DNA from: Pseudomonas sp. GV085
GTDB lineage: Bacteria > Pseudomonadota > Gammaproteobacteria > Pseudomonadales > Pseudomonadaceae
DNA length: 64,000 nt
Direction of reading: 5' to 3'
Assembly: GCF_003050925.1 (NCBI RefSeq)
Contig: NZ_QAOV01000003.1
Location: forward strand, 248,001 to 312,000
The notes beneath the pieces are model-generated. The model had not been told where the DNA came from and did not search any database. It saw only the letters and a program-made list of their open reading frames with translations. Of the stretch, positions 7,469 through 16,527 are shown in pieces (the stretch's first letter is position 1; the number at the start of each line of letters is the position of its first letter). The position numbers and the translations under genes were made by a program.

Positions 7469-8119
7469 TCAGATCGGGCAGGTCACACCGGTACCGCCAA
7501 TCCCGCAATAGCCTTCCGGATTTTTCGCCAGGTACTGCTGGTGATACGCCTCGGCAAAGTAGACGGTCGGGGCCTGGTCGACTTCGGTGCTGATTTCACC
7601 GAGACCAGCCTTGGTCAGCTCGGCCTGGTAGGTTTCCTTGCTCTTGAGCGCCGCGTCCAGTTGTTCCTGGCTGGTGGCGTAGATTACCGAACGGTACTGG
7701 GTGCCGATGTCATTGCCCTGGCGCATGCCCTGCGTCGGGTTGTGCAGTTCCCAGAACATCGCCAGCAGTTCTTCGTAGCTGACCCTGGCCTTGTCATACA
7801 CCACCAACACCACTTCCGCGTGGCCGGTCAGGCCCGAGCAGACTTCTTCGTAGGTCGGGTTCGGCGTGAAACCGCCGGCGTAGCCGACCACGGTGCTGAC
7901 CACGCCTTCACGTTGCCAGAAGCGGCGTTCCGCGCCCCAGAAGCAGCCGAGGCCGAAGATCGCGAAGTCGACGTCTTCGAAGAACGGGCCGAGCAAGGGG
8001 GTGTCTTTAAACACAAAGTGCTTTTCAGGCAGGGTCATCGCGGTTTCGCGGCCGGGCAGAGCTTGTTCTTTAGTCGGGAGCACGTTTTTGTTCACCAGGA
8101 TTTCCGAGCGCAGAACCAT
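7469..8119 (-). CDS. msrA: Peptide methionine-S-sulfoxide reductase MsrA
   Basis: The 216-residue protein carries the catalytic [11 protein letters not shown] motif (about residues 58-68), with the nucleophilic Cys followed by Phe and Trp. Further MsrA blocks are [18 protein letters not shown] and [18 protein letters not shown]. The C-terminus [14 protein letters not shown] holds the two recycling cysteines of the three-Cys MsrA class. It reduces methionine-S-sulfoxide in proteins. The long N-terminal extension (about 45 residues) is usual in pseudomonads. GAGAGGAC sits upstream of the ATG. Confidence 0.96.
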   Translation of the reverse strand: MVLRSEILVNKNVLPTKEQALPGRETAMTLPEKHFVFKDTPLLGPFFEDVDFAIFGLGCFWGAERRFWQREGVVSTVVGYAGGFTPNPTYEEVCSGLTGHAEVVLVVYDKARVSYEELLAMFWELHNPTQGMRQGNDIGTQYRSVIYATSQEQLDAALKSKETYQAELTKAGLGEISTEVDQAPTVYFAEAYHQQYLAKNPEGYCGIGGTGVTCPI

Positions 8120-8252
8120 GATCAGTCCTCTCAGTCAGGTTGGGTTGTAAATAAACAGACCGTCAGTGTGCCCAATACCTTTCAGATAATCACTAGCCAG
8201 GTGGGAGGTTCCATGTTGCAGGGCAACCCTGCAACTTCAGGCTGGCGGGTAT

Positions 8253-8786
8253 TCACTCCGGCAGTTCATACAGGTAAATCTTCTCCGCTTCCATCTGATA
8301 CCCCGCATCCGCCAGCTCGCTGGTGGACGCCTTGACCTGCAACGCGCCTTCGATCCAGTACGGCTGATAGAGCTCGTCGAGCTTCACGCCGACTTCGCTT
8401 TTGACGTGCACGATCTGGTTCGACGGCGGTGGCGGCACATGGATGCAGGCGCCGAAATACGGCACCAGCAGGAACTCCGTGGTACGTCCTTCCTCGCTCA
8501 CTTCCAGCGGCACGATGTAGCCCGGCAGGCGAATGTTCTGGCCGTCGAGGGTCTTGACCACCGGTGCGTTGGGCATGTCCTGTTTGGCTGCTGGCGCCGA
8601 CTCTGCCGAGAGCGTGCTGCTCATTTGCGACAGATCATGCAGCGGCGTCATGTTCGGCACTTCTTTCGGCGCGTCGGGCGGAATCATCTCCGACCAGGTC
8701 AGGTCTTTTGGCTGGGCCGCCCATAGGGGCAGGGCGACCAGCATCAACAGCGCAAGTACGGCGCGGGGCATTTTCAACGTCCTCAT
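8253..8786 (-). CDS. DUF3299 periplasmic protein of the zinc-responsive ABC operon
   Basis: The 177-residue protein starts at an ATG that overlaps the permease stop (ATGA, 8783-8786), which fixes the start despite a longer open frame. A signal peptide (MPRAVLALLMLVALPLWAA) precedes a domain with the blocks LPGYIVPLEV, LLVPYFGACIHVPPPPSNQ and PYWIEGAL, characteristic of DUF3299. The Cys-Ile-His pair may bind metal. It ends the set DUF2796-ATPase-permease-DUF3299, which resembles P. aeruginosa PA4063-PA4066 and Vibrio zrg zinc-uptake genes. A role in zinc acquisition is inferred from this context. Confidence 0.85.
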   Translation of the reverse strand: MRTLKMPRAVLALLMLVALPLWAAQPKDLTWSEMIPPDAPKEVPNMTPLHDLSQMSSTLSAESAPAAKQDMPNAPVVKTLDGQNIRLPGYIVPLEVSEEGRTTEFLLVPYFGACIHVPPPPSNQIVHVKSEVGVKLDELYQPYWIEGALQVKASTSELADAGYQMEAEKIYLYELPE

Positions 8787-10048
8787 AAACGGATCGACAG
8801 GCCATCGGCCAGGGATTGGCGATAGGCGCGCCAGGCCGGCACGCTGCCCATCAGCAGCGCGGCGATCAGGATGCCAGCGAGCAGCGTCCATTCATACTCG
8901 CTCGGCCAGGACAGCGGCAGGAACAGGCCGTAGTTGGCTTGCACATATCCCTGGGCCGCCGCGATGCACACATACAGCAGCGCCACGCCGGCGATCACGC
9001 CCGACAGCGCCAGGGCAAAGGCTTCGAGCACCAACAGCGTTGCGATGTGCCATGGCCGAGCACCCACCGAGCGCAGGATCGCCATTTCCCGGCGGCGTTC
9101 GTTGAGGCTGGTGAGAATGGCCGTGAGCATGCCGATCAATCCGGTCAGCACCACAAACAGCGAGACCACGAACAAGGCTTTTTCCGCGGTGCCCATCAGG
9201 CTCCAGAGTTCTTGCAACGCCACGCCCGGCAGGATCGCCAGCATCGGCTCACCACGGAATTCGTTGATTTCCCGTTGCAGGGTAAAAGTCGAAATCTTGT
9301 TGTTGAGACCGAGCATGAACGCGGTGATCGCTTGCGGCGTGAGGTCCATGTTGCGCGCCTGGTCGGCCGTGATGCGACCCTCGCCCCGGGCCGGCACGCC
9401 GTTTTGCCAGTCGATGTGAATCGCTTCCATGCCGCCAAGGCTGATGTGCAGCGTGCGGTCTACCGGCGTGCCGGTGCGTTTGAGAATGCCGACCACGGTG
9501 AACGGTTTGTCGTCGTGCTTGACCAGGCTGATCGCCGCCACGCCGTGGGCCAGTACCAGTTTGTCGCCGAGTTTGTAGTGCAGTGCCTCGGCCACTTCGG
9601 CACCGAGCACCACTTCGAACGGGTCGGTTGCAAACGCCCGGCCATCGGCCAGGTCCAAGTGTTGCCGGTGGCCGTACTGGTAATGCTCGAAGTAGGCTTC
9701 GGTGGTGCCCATCACCCGGTAGCCGCGATGGGAATCGCCGAGGGACATCGGGATTGCCCACTTCACTTTCGGGTTGCTGGCGAAGTGTTCGAAGCTGTCC
9801 CAACGGATGTTGTTGGTGGCGTTGCCGATGCGGAACACCGAGTACAGCAACAGGTTCACCGAGCCGGAGCGGGCGCCGACGATCAGGTCGGTGCCGCTGA
9901 TGGTGCTGGCGAAACTGGCCTTGGCTTCGGTGCGCACACGCTCTACCGCCAGCAACAGGCACACCGACAAGGCGATGGCGAACGCGGTGAGGATCGCGGT
10001 GAAGCGGCGGTTAGCCAGGCTGGCCATGGCTAGACGGAACAAGTACAT
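8783..10048 (-). CDS. ABC transporter permease, FtsX/MacB type
   Basis: The 421-residue protein starts MYLFRLAMASLANRRF. It has one N-terminal membrane helix (about residues 17-36), a large periplasmic MacB-type domain (roughly 40-290) and three C-terminal helices with the FtsX signature ERRREMAILRSVGARPWHI. It lies 1 base after the ATPase gene and overlaps DUF3299, so it belongs to one operon. FtsX-type permeases move lipoproteins or act as mechanotransmitters rather than as classical importers. How this one serves zinc homeostasis is not visible from sequence. The homologous operon in P. aeruginosa is reported as zinc-responsive (from memory). Confidence 0.88.
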   Translation of the reverse strand: MYLFRLAMASLANRRFTAILTAFAIALSVCLLLAVERVRTEAKASFASTISGTDLIVGARSGSVNLLLYSVFRIGNATNNIRWDSFEHFASNPKVKWAIPMSLGDSHRGYRVMGTTEAYFEHYQYGHRQHLDLADGRAFATDPFEVVLGAEVAEALHYKLGDKLVLAHGVAAISLVKHDDKPFTVVGILKRTGTPVDRTLHISLGGMEAIHIDWQNGVPARGEGRITADQARNMDLTPQAITAFMLGLNNKISTFTLQREINEFRGEPMLAILPGVALQELWSLMGTAEKALFVVSLFVVLTGLIGMLTAILTSLNERRREMAILRSVGARPWHIATLLVLEAFALALSGVIAGVALLYVCIAAAQGYVQANYGLFLPLSWPSEYEWTLLAGILIAALLMGSVPAWRAYRQSLADGLSIRL

Positions 10049-10049
10049 C

Positions 10050-10760
10050 TCAGACCTCGGACGGGGTGGCGGCACGATTGAGTTCGGCCAGCGACAGGTT
10101 GTGGTCGAACAGCGGCGCCAGGCTCTGGTCATGGCTGACGAACAACAGGCTCGACCCGGCTTCGCGGCACTCGGCGAACAGCAGGCGAATGAAGTTCTCG
10201 CGGGCATCGTAGTCGAGGGCCGAGGTCGGCTCGTCGGCGATCACCAGTTCCGGTTGGCCGATCAGCGCGCGGGCAGCGGCGACCCGTTGCTGCTGGCCGA
10301 TAGACAGCGCATCGGCGCGGCGACCGAGGATGTTTGCATCCTTCAACCCCAGGTGGGCAAGCAGCGTCGCAGCCGCTTTGTCGACGCTGCCGTGACGTTG
10401 TTTCGCCCGTTCGGCGCGCAGTTTCGAGAAGTGGCAGGGCAGTTCGACGTTTTCGCGCACCGACAGAAATGGCAGCAGGTTGAACTGCTGGAAGATGTAG
10501 CCGGTGTGATCGACACGGAAGTGGTCGCGGGCACCGGCCGAGAGTTGGGTCAGCTCCTGGCCGAGCAGGCGGATGCTGCCGCGATCAGGCTTTTGCACGC
10601 CGCCGAGCAGGCCGAGCAGGGTGGTCTTGCCGCTGCCGCTGGGGCCTTTGAGGAACAGGGTTTCCCCGCGCTCCAGGCGGAACGACGGGATGTCCAGCAG
10701 TGGCGGGTGACCGGGCCAACTGAAGCCCAGGTCGGACAGTTCGATGAGTGCTTGGGTCAT
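10050..10760 (-). CDS. ABC transporter ATP-binding protein, LolD/MacB type
   Basis: The 236-residue protein has a Walker A GPSGSGKTT (39-47), Q-loop region FQQFNLLPF (90-98), signature LSIGQQQRV (152-160), Walker B LVIADE (172-177) and switch histidine in FVSHD. It matches the small ATPases that pair with FtsX/MacB permeases. It is transcribed between the DUF2796 gene and the permease. A 126-bp gap containing a REP pair separates it from DUF2796, so transcript levels may differ on the two sides. Confidence 0.92.
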   Translation of the reverse strand: MTQALIELSDLGFSWPGHPPLLDIPSFRLERGETLFLKGPSGSGKTTLLGLLGGVQKPDRGSIRLLGQELTQLSAGARDHFRVDHTGYIFQQFNLLPFLSVRENVELPCHFSKLRAERAKQRHGSVDKAAATLLAHLGLKDANILGRRADALSIGQQQRVAAARALIGQPELVIADEPTSALDYDARENFIRLLFAECREAGSSLLFVSHDQSLAPLFDHNLSLAELNRAATPSEV

Positions 10761-10787
10761 GGCGCCGATTTCAAGAATATTGATGAC

Positions 10788-10868
10788 CTGTAGGAGCTGC
10801 CGCAGGCTGCGATCTTTTGATCTTGAAATTCAAAAGATCGCAGCCTCGTTTCACTCGACAGCTCCTAC
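10788..10868. repeat. REP pair within the zinc operon
   Basis: CTGTAGGAGCTGCCGCAGGC at the left and GACAGCTCCTACA at the right enclose AGATC/GATCTTTTGATC palindromes. The structure lies inside a transcription unit and may attenuate or stabilise mRNA between the DUF2796 and ATPase genes. Confidence 0.8.
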
Positions 10869-10886
10869 AAGGGATCTGGGGTGAAT

Positions 10887-11465
10887 TCAGAATTTCAGCG
10901 CAGCAGCCTTGGCCGTCACTTCAACCCCTTGCTGCCCGCTCGGGCCGATCAGTTGTACCTGAATTTTCAGGGTCGCCGGGAATGTGTTGAAAATGTTCGC
11001 CAGGTCCAGGGTCTTCAGCGCGCCCGGTGTGGCGCAGGTGAATTGGTAGTGGGCGTGGATTTCGCTGTGGTCGTGGTGGTGCTCGTCCTGGGCGTCCTCA
11101 TCGTGATCTTCATCGGCTTCTGGCTTATCACCGAACAGCGGGCTTTCCAGTTCCTGGTTTTCCACCACGCAACCGGCGGCTTTTGGCAGGTTGAACAAGC
11201 CCAGTGGTTGCTCAAGCCGAGCACGGACAGCGGCAACTTTGGCCTTGTCTGCATCGCTGGTGGCGATGTGCTCGAAACCCACCAGGTTCATGGCCGGGCT
11301 TTCCAGTTCCAGCTCCAGGGTCTGCCCGTCCAGCCCGGCGTTCAGGCGTCCAACGCCATGTTCGTGGGCACTCAGGCTGCCATGCTCATGATCGTGTTCG
11401 TCGGCGGCATGGGCGACAATCAGCGGCAACATGGCAAACGGCAGGGCGAGAAGCAGACGACGCAT
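10887..11465 (-). CDS. zrgA: DUF2796 (ZrgA-like) periplasmic zinc-binding protein
   Basis: The 192-residue protein has a signal peptide ending ...IVAHAAD and then His/Asp/Glu-rich stretches: DEHDHEHGSLSAHEHG near residues 22-37, and EADEDHDEDAQDEHHHDHSE near 117-136. The histidine clusters indicate zinc binding in the periplasm. The DUF2796 fold holds the remainder (LELELESPAMNLVGFEH; FTCATPGALKTLDL). Vibrio ZrgA is a zinc-uptake protein of the same family. A candidate Zur box lies 34 bp upstream of the start. It heads the operon with the ABC ATPase, permease and DUF3299 protein. Confidence 0.85.
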   Translation of the reverse strand: MRRLLLALPFAMLPLIVAHAADEHDHEHGSLSAHEHGVGRLNAGLDGQTLELELESPAMNLVGFEHIATSDADKAKVAAVRARLEQPLGLFNLPKAAGCVVENQELESPLFGDKPEADEDHDEDAQDEHHHDHSEIHAHYQFTCATPGALKTLDLANIFNTFPATLKIQVQLIGPSGQQGVEVTAKAAALKF

Positions 11466-11498
11466 GGCGAGTCTCCGAAAAGTAAAATGAAGAAAATG

Positions 11499-11519
11499 TT
11501 ATGTGATCTTATAACGTAA
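11499..11519. promoter_or_regulatory. Candidate Zur box upstream of the zinc operon
   Basis: TTATGTGAT-CTT-ATAACGTAA is an imperfect dyad in which 7 of 9 arm positions pair. It fits the TGTTAT-AWT-ATAACA layout of gammaproteobacterial Zur sites with two mismatches. It lies 34 bp upstream of the DUF2796 start, where zinc-loaded Zur would block transcription. Confidence 0.65.
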
Positions 11520-11600
11520 GCGCGGAGAGTTTGACTGCCTGCTTGGCGTTGCACAAGTCCCATGGGAGCATGCAGGGAAGAAAAGTGCGGGAGCAGACCT

Positions 11601-11942
11601 ATGTTGCGAATTCGCGGAAGCATCGGCGACTGGCCGGTGGATCTGACCCTGGAGATGGACGACGCGGACTGGGCGCGACTAGGAGCGCAGTTGCAAGTGG
11701 AAAAATCCGAGGTCAGCGCGCCAGCGGCCAAACCGCTGAATCAGGATGATGCGCTGTGGCAGATCGCCAGGGATTTGCTGCGCAAGGCCGGGCAGCTCAG
11801 CGGACCGGATCTGCTCGATCAGCTGGAAGGATTGACCGGCAGTGCGGCGGCGGGCAAGCGCCTGCTGGTTCGTTTGCGCCACAGTCCGGATGTGAAGGTG
11901 GAAAGCGGCGGGGATACGCCGCTCTACAGCTGGTTGTTGTAG
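11601..11942 (+). CDS. Conserved hypothetical protein
   Basis: The 113-residue protein begins MLRIRGSIGDWPVDLTLEMDD. The chosen ATG has GGGAGCAGACCT upstream, whereas an ATG 39 bases earlier has no ribosome-binding site. The N-terminal half is strand-like and acidic. The C-terminal half (residues about 53-95, ALWQIARDLLRKAGQL...RLLVRLRHSP) looks helical and basic. There is no signal peptide. I do not recognise a named domain. It is divergent from the zinc operon and could share its control region. Its TAG stop lies inside a REP unit, so the REP defines the end of this protein. Confidence 0.75.
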   Translation: MLRIRGSIGDWPVDLTLEMDDADWARLGAQLQVEKSEVSAPAAKPLNQDDALWQIARDLLRKAGQLSGPDLLDQLEGLTGSAAAGKRLLVRLRHSPDVKVESGGDTPLYSWLL

Positions 11943-12038
11943 GAGCGAGCTTGCTCGCGAAAAGCGTCAGGGCGCTTCGGCCATGCAGGCAGCCCTCGTC
12001 ATCGTTGACGTCCATCGCGAGCAAGCTCGCTCCTACAA
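11939..12038. repeat. REP pair overlapping a stop codon
   Basis: GTAGGAGCGAGCTTGCTCGCG at the left and CGCGAGCAAGCTCGCTCCTAC at the right form a long inverted repeat. The left unit supplies the TAG stop (11940-11942) of the preceding gene, and the right unit ends 9 bp before the cnoX stop. Confidence 0.88.
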
Positions 12039-12046
12039 GGTCGTGA

Positions 12047-12919
12047 TCAGTACAGGGCGGCAAACAATTTGCGGCGGTACGTGCTGACCAGCGGGTGGTC
12101 ATTGCCCAGCAACTCGAACACCTGCAGCAAGGTTTTGTGCGGCAAGCCTTCGCTGTAGCTGCGGTTGCGGATGAACAACTTGAGCAATGCGTCCAGCGCG
12201 GCGTCGTACTGCTGACGGGCCAGTTGCTGGATCGCCAGTTGATAGACCGCCTCATCGTCCAGCGGGTCTTTCGCCAGTCGGGCCTTCAGGTCGGCGGCAT
12301 CCGGCAAGTCCTTGGCTAAACCAAGAAACTTGATCTGTGCCTTGGCGCCGGCCAGCGCAGCCTTGTGCTCGTCGCTCTTGACCGCATCCAGCACGGTTTG
12401 CGCTTCGCCCAGTTCACCGCGCTCGGTCAGGCAGCGGGCGTACAGGATCAGTGCCTTGGCGTTGGTGTTGTCTTCACCCAGCAGTACTTTGAGCAGGGCT
12501 TCGGCATCGGCAAAGCGGCTGTCGTCGAACAGCGCCTGGGCCTGTTCGAACGGATCGGCAGCGGCCGGTGGCGGCATTTGCACATGGGGTTCGAGCAAGG
12601 CGCGGACGGCGGATTCCGGCTGGGCACCGGCAAAGCCGTCGACAGGCTGGCCGTCCTTGAACAGGACCACGGTCGGCAAGCTGCGGATGCCGAAGCGGGC
12701 GACGATGTCTTGCTCGATGTCACAGTTGACCTTGGCCAGCAGCAATTCGCCCTGGTAGCTCTCGGCAATGCTCTGCAACATGGGCATCAGCACCTTGCAG
12801 GGCGCGCACCATTCGGCCCAGAAATCCACCAGCACCGGTTTGTGGAAAGAGTTCTCGATCACCGACTGGTCGAAATCGGCAGTCGTGGCGTCGAAGATGT
12901 ACGGCGTTTGCTGACTCAT
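12047..12919 (-). CDS. cnoX: Thioredoxin-fold co-chaperone CnoX (YbbN)
   Basis: The 290-residue protein has an N-terminal thioredoxin domain (about 8-112) with the active-site motif WAEWCAPCKVLMPM near residues 34-47. The C-terminal region (about 120-290) is helical and TPR-like (DDSRFADAEALLKVLLG, ALILYARCLTERGELGEAQ). This architecture is that of YbbN/CnoX, a holdase that protects proteins from oxidation and passes them to GroEL and DnaK. Both Cys residues of CxxC are present, whereas E. coli CnoX has lost this redox motif (from memory). It lies upstream of nothing obvious in an operon. Confidence 0.92.
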   Translation of the reverse strand: MSQQTPYIFDATTADFDQSVIENSFHKPVLVDFWAEWCAPCKVLMPMLQSIAESYQGELLLAKVNCDIEQDIVARFGIRSLPTVVLFKDGQPVDGFAGAQPESAVRALLEPHVQMPPPAAADPFEQAQALFDDSRFADAEALLKVLLGEDNTNAKALILYARCLTERGELGEAQTVLDAVKSDEHKAALAGAKAQIKFLGLAKDLPDAADLKARLAKDPLDDEAVYQLAIQQLARQQYDAALDALLKLFIRNRSYSEGLPHKTLLQVFELLGNDHPLVSTYRRKLFAALY

Positions 12920-12958
12920 GGGGGATCTCGTAAAAGCGTGAATGGGGCAACTATACGG

Positions 12959-13615
12959 TCAGGCGCGGGCGGCATGGTAGAGGCTCACATGCCGAAACTC
13001 GTGGGGCTCGGCCAGATCCGGCAGGGTCATGGCTTCGAGCATTTCGATGCGCCGGTACAACGGATGGCGAAAATCCCGCACTCGGGAATCCGCCACCAGC
13101 GCCTCTCGGCCGCGGCTGAGGAACTGGTCGAGCAGTGGCAGGTTCGCCCGGTCGTACAGCACATCCGCTACCAGGATCAGATCGAAGCGATCGGCCTCGG
13201 CGAAAAAATCCGTCGAGTAATCAAGTTGTACGTCATTGAGCTCGGCATTGGCCCGGCACGCGGCAATCGCCAGCGGGTCGAGGTCGCAGGCCAGCACTTC
13301 CAGCGCGCCGGCCTTGGCCGCGGCAATCCCTGCCACCCCGGAACCGGCACCGAAATCCAGTACCCGCTTGCCTTCGACCCAATGCGGGTTTGCGGCCAGA
13401 TAACGGGCCACGGCGAGGCCGCTGGCCCAGCAGAAACTCCAATACGGCGGCTCATGCAGGATGCGCCGGGTTTCTTCCGGGCTGAACGCGCGGTCCATGT
13501 TATCGCCGTCGATCAGCCATAGCTGCAAGTCGGTTTCCGGCAACGGACAGGCTACCAGTTGCGCATCACCAAGCAATTCAGCCAAGGCCCGTTGCAGGTC
13601 GAGCGGTGCACTCAT
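12959..13615 (-). CDS. Class I SAM-dependent methyltransferase (ETFB-lysine/PrmA-like)
   Basis: The 218-residue protein has motif I VLDFGAGSGVAGIAAAKAG (about 85-103), an acidic motif II in VLACDLDPLAIAACRANAELN, and DLILVADVLYD after strand 4. PPYWSFCWASGLAVARYL before motif I is typical of the ETFBKMT/METTL20-like and ribosomal L11 methyltransferase-like group that acts on protein lysines. The substrate cannot be told from sequence. The ATG overlaps the stop of the upstream lipoprotein gene by ATGA. Confidence 0.85.
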   Translation of the reverse strand: MSAPLDLQRALAELLGDAQLVACPLPETDLQLWLIDGDNMDRAFSPEETRRILHEPPYWSFCWASGLAVARYLAANPHWVEGKRVLDFGAGSGVAGIAAAKAGALEVLACDLDPLAIAACRANAELNDVQLDYSTDFFAEADRFDLILVADVLYDRANLPLLDQFLSRGREALVADSRVRDFRHPLYRRIEMLEAMTLPDLAEPHEFRHVSLYHAARA

Positions 13616-14076
13616 GGGGCTTTGACGAATTGCAGTTGGCCCAGGGCCTGGGTGGTCGGCTGGGTAATCAGCTGCGACGGCAAGTGCAGGATCAACTGCC
13701 CGGACTGGCTGGCGCGGCCTCGCAGTTCAACGCGGGCGCCGACCGGAAAGGCATCCGGGTTGAAGCGCAGGTGAAATGGCAACACCTGGTTGTTGCCAAT
13801 CAGGCTGGAACTGGCGAGTAATTGTTGCGGACGGTCTTTATCGTCGATCACCAACAGCGCCAGCTCGACCTCGGCGCCGGCCGGCACACCTTGCAACGTG
13901 CCGCTCAATTCGCGCTGATACGCGGGCAGCGGGCCAAGTTCGGCGGCCTCCCGGGCCTTTTTCTGCGCTTGCTGCGGCGCCGGGCCTGGCGTTGGCGGCT
14001 GGGGTTTGGGTGCATCGCTGCCGCAAGCCACCAGCAGGCTGAAAACACTGAGCAAAATGAGCGGACGTAACGACAT
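13612..14076 (-). CDS. YbaY-family outer-membrane lipoprotein
   Basis: The 154-residue precursor starts [19 protein letters not shown]. The lipobox LVAC puts lipidation at Cys18, and the residue after it is Gly, favouring outer-membrane sorting. A Pro/Gln-rich linker follows. The C-terminal domain (about 52-154, [28 protein letters not shown]...[12 protein letters not shown]) resembles YbaY-type lipoprotein domains. GGAGCC upstream supports this start over one nine codons earlier. It overlaps the methyltransferase gene and is divergent from nrdR. Confidence 0.82.
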   Translation of the reverse strand: MSLRPLILLSVFSLLVACGSDAPKPQPPTPGPAPQQAQKKAREAAELGPLPAYQRELSGTLQGVPAGAEVELALLVIDDKDRPQQLLASSSLIGNNQVLPFHLRFNPDAFPVGARVELRGRASQSGQLILHLPSQLITQPTTQALGQLQFVKAP

Positions 14077-14203
14077 TGGTGGCTCCATAAAGCTGAATTC
14101 CATGGATCAAGTGATCATCCCGTCTGTATACCGCAAACCCTATGGCTTGTCTTGCCACCGGGATGCGCTACCATGGCCCTCCCTTTTTTTGTTGCCTGCC
14201 ACC

Positions 14204-14668
14204 ATGCACTGTCCCTTCTGCGGTGCCAACGACACCAAGGTCATCGACTCGCGTCTGGTCGCCGAGGGCGAACAGGTGCGCCGCCGGCGTGAATGCCTGG
14301 CCTGCGGCGAGCGTTTCACGACGTTCGAGACGGCTGAACTGGTGTTGCCGCGCCTGATTAAAACCGACGGCAGTCGCCAGCCGTTCGACGAAGAAAAACT
14401 CCGCGCCGGCATGCAGCGTGCGCTGGAAAAGCGCCCGGTGAGCGTCGAGCGCCTCGAATCGTCGCTGGTGCACATCAAACACAAACTGCGCGCGACCGGC
14501 GAACGCGAGGTCAAATCCCTCGTGGTCGGCGAGCTGGTGATGGCCGAGTTGCAGAAACTCGACGAAGTCGCCTACATCCGCTTCGCTTCGGTATATCGTC
14601 GCTTCCAGGACCTCAACGAGTTCCGCGAAGAGATCGATCGCCTGGCCCGTGAACCGGTGAAAGAATGA
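14204..14668 (+). CDS. nrdR: Transcriptional repressor NrdR
   Basis: The 154-residue protein starts [17 protein letters not shown]. It has a zinc ribbon (CPFC...CLAC, about residues 3-34) followed by an ATP-cone domain (about 49-139, [25 protein letters not shown]). NrdR senses ATP/dATP and represses ribonucleotide reductase genes. The frame stays open far upstream, but the conserved N-terminus fixes the start. Its stop overlaps ribD by ATGA. nrdR-ribD linkage is common in proteobacteria. Confidence 0.97.
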   Translation: MHCPFCGANDTKVIDSRLVAEGEQVRRRRECLACGERFTTFETAELVLPRLIKTDGSRQPFDEEKLRAGMQRALEKRPVSVERLESSLVHIKHKLRATGEREVKSLVVGELVMAELQKLDEVAYIRFASVYRRFQDLNEFREEIDRLAREPVKE

Positions 14669-15798
14669 ACACGCCCGCAGAGCTTGCCATCCTCGATGCC
14701 CACTACATGGCCCGCGCCCTGGAACTGGCGCGCAAGGGTCATTACACGACGCACCCCAATCCGCGGGTCGGCTGCGTGATCGTGCAAGGTGGGCAGATTG
14801 TCGGCGAAGGCTGGCACGAGCGCGCCGGTGAACCCCATGCCGAAGTCCACGCCCTGCGCGCGGCCGGTGAGTTGGCCCGTGGCGCCACCGCATACGTGAC
14901 CCTTGAACCTTGCAGCCACCACGGCCGCACACCGCCTTGCGCCGATGCACTGGTAAATGCCGGTGTGGCGCGGGTGGTCGCGGCGATGCAGGACCCGAAT
15001 CCGGAAGTCGCCGGTCGAGGTCTGCTGCGCCTGGAACAAGCGGGCATCGCTACCGAAAGCGGTGTGCTGGAAGGTGAAGCGCGCAAGCTCAATCAAGGTT
15101 TCCTCAAGCGCATGGAGCAAGGCTTGCCGTTCGTGCGGGTCAAGTTGGCCATGAGCCTGGACGGCCGTACGGCGATGGAAAGTGGCGAAAGCCAGTGGAT
15201 CACTGGCCCGGCGGCGCGCTCGGCCGTTCAGCGTCTGCGCGCGCAGGCGAGCGTGGTACTGACCGGCGCCGATACGGTACTGGCGGACAACGCGCGGTTG
15301 ACGGTGCGCGCCGATGAGTTGGGGCTTGATGCCGAGCAAACCGCACTGGCCATGAGTCGTCCCCCGCTTCGAGTCCTGGTTGACGGTCGCCTGCGGGTGC
15401 CGCTGGATGCACCGTTCTTCAAGGTCGGCCCGGCGCTGGTCGCCACCTGCGTGGCGGTGGAAGAGCAATATGCCAATGGTCCGGAATGCCTGATCGTGCC
15501 GGGCTATGACGGCCAGGTCGATTTGCGTCAGCTACTGGTCGAACTCGCCAGCCGTGGCGTCAACGAGGTGTTGGTCGAAGCCGGTCCGCGTCTGGCGGGT
15601 GCTTTTGCCCAGTTGGGTTTGGTGGACGAGTTCCAGATTTTCATCGCCGGCAAGTTTTTGGGTTCCTCGGCGCGGCCGCTGCTGGACTGGCCGCTCGCGC
15701 AAATGAAGGATGCGCCGGAACTCAAAATCACCGAAATTCGTGCAGTTGGCGATGATTGGCGAGTCACTGCCATTCCCTTGCCAGCAGCAAGCGTATAA
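14665..15798 (+). CDS. ribD: Riboflavin biosynthesis deaminase/reductase RibD
   Basis: The 377-residue bifunctional enzyme has an N-terminal deaminase domain with zinc ligands in HAEVHAL and [11 protein letters not shown] (about residues 53-92), and a C-terminal reductase domain from about 150 ([23 protein letters not shown]). It converts the product of GTP cyclohydrolase II to 5-amino-6-ribitylamino-uracil phosphate in two steps. Translation is coupled to nrdR, and the gene is followed after 47 bp by riboflavin synthase. Confidence 0.97.
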   Translation: MNTPAELAILDAHYMARALELARKGHYTTHPNPRVGCVIVQGGQIVGEGWHERAGEPHAEVHALRAAGELARGATAYVTLEPCSHHGRTPPCADALVNAGVARVVAAMQDPNPEVAGRGLLRLEQAGIATESGVLEGEARKLNQGFLKRMEQGLPFVRVKLAMSLDGRTAMESGESQWITGPAARSAVQRLRAQASVVLTGADTVLADNARLTVRADELGLDAEQTALAMSRPPLRVLVDGRLRVPLDAPFFKVGPALVATCVAVEEQYANGPECLIVPGYDGQVDLRQLLVELASRGVNEVLVEAGPRLAGAFAQLGLVDEFQIFIAGKFLGSSARPLLDWPLAQMKDAPELKITEIRAVGDDWRVTAIPLPAASV

Positions 15799-15845
15799 TT
15801 TGCGGCCATCGCGCAAGCGCGGGCCTTGTTCTCGAGGAGAACCTC

Positions 15846-16511
15846 ATGTTTACCGGCATCATCGAATCCATCGGCAGTATTCGTGCATTGACCCCAAAGG
15901 GCGGTGATGTGCGGGTACACGTCGAAACCGGCAAGCTCGACCTGAGCGACGTCAAACTGGGCGACAGCATCGCGGTCAACGGCGTGTGCCTGACCGCCGT
16001 TGAGTTGCCGGGCAACGGCTTCGCAGCCGATGTCAGTCGCGAAACTCTCGACTGCACTGCCATGAACGACCTGAAGAGCGGCAGCCCGGTCAACCTGGAG
16101 AAAGCCCTGACCCCGACCACTCGCCTCGGCGGGCATCTGGTCAGCGGTCACGTCGACGGCGTGGGCGAAGTGGTTGCCCGTACCGAAAACGCGCGCGCCG
16201 TGGAATTCCGCATCCGTGCGCCGAAAGAACTTGCCAAGTACATCGCCCATAAAGGCTCGATCACCGTCGACGGTACCAGCCTCACTGTGAACGCGGTCGA
16301 TGGAGCCGAGTTCCTGCTGACCATCATTCCGCACACCCTGAGCGAAACCATCATGGCGTCGTACCAGCCGGGTCGCCGGGTGAATCTGGAAGTCGACTTG
16401 CTGGCCCGTTATCTGGAGCGTCTGTTGCTGGGCGACAAGGCTGCAGAACCGACTGCGGGCAGCACCATCACCGAAAGCTTTCTGGCCGCCAACGGCTATC
16501 TCAAATCCTGA
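15846..16511 (+). CDS. ribC: Riboflavin synthase (alpha chain)
   Basis: The 221-residue protein starts MFTGIIESIGSIRAL, the invariant N-terminus of riboflavin synthase. It consists of two lumazine-binding repeats (about 1-95 and 97-190; GVCLTAVEL and GTSLTVNAV are equivalent segments). It dismutates two 6,7-dimethyl-8-ribityllumazine molecules into riboflavin plus pyrimidine substrate. GAGGAGAACCTC is a strong ribosome-binding site. The gene is named ribC or ribE depending on the organism. Confidence 0.96.
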   Translation: MFTGIIESIGSIRALTPKGGDVRVHVETGKLDLSDVKLGDSIAVNGVCLTAVELPGNGFAADVSRETLDCTAMNDLKSGSPVNLEKALTPTTRLGGHLVSGHVDGVGEVVARTENARAVEFRIRAPKELAKYIAHKGSITVDGTSLTVNAVDGAEFLLTIIPHTLSETIMASYQPGRRVNLEVDLLARYLERLLLGDKAAEPTAGSTITESFLAANGYLKS

Positions 16512-16527
16512 CTCAAGGGGGTGCCTT

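Noticed and set aside
14006..14203. Upstream extension of nrdR
   Set aside because: The conserved zinc-ribbon N-terminus MHCPFCG marks the true start. The extension overlaps the divergent lipoprotein gene.
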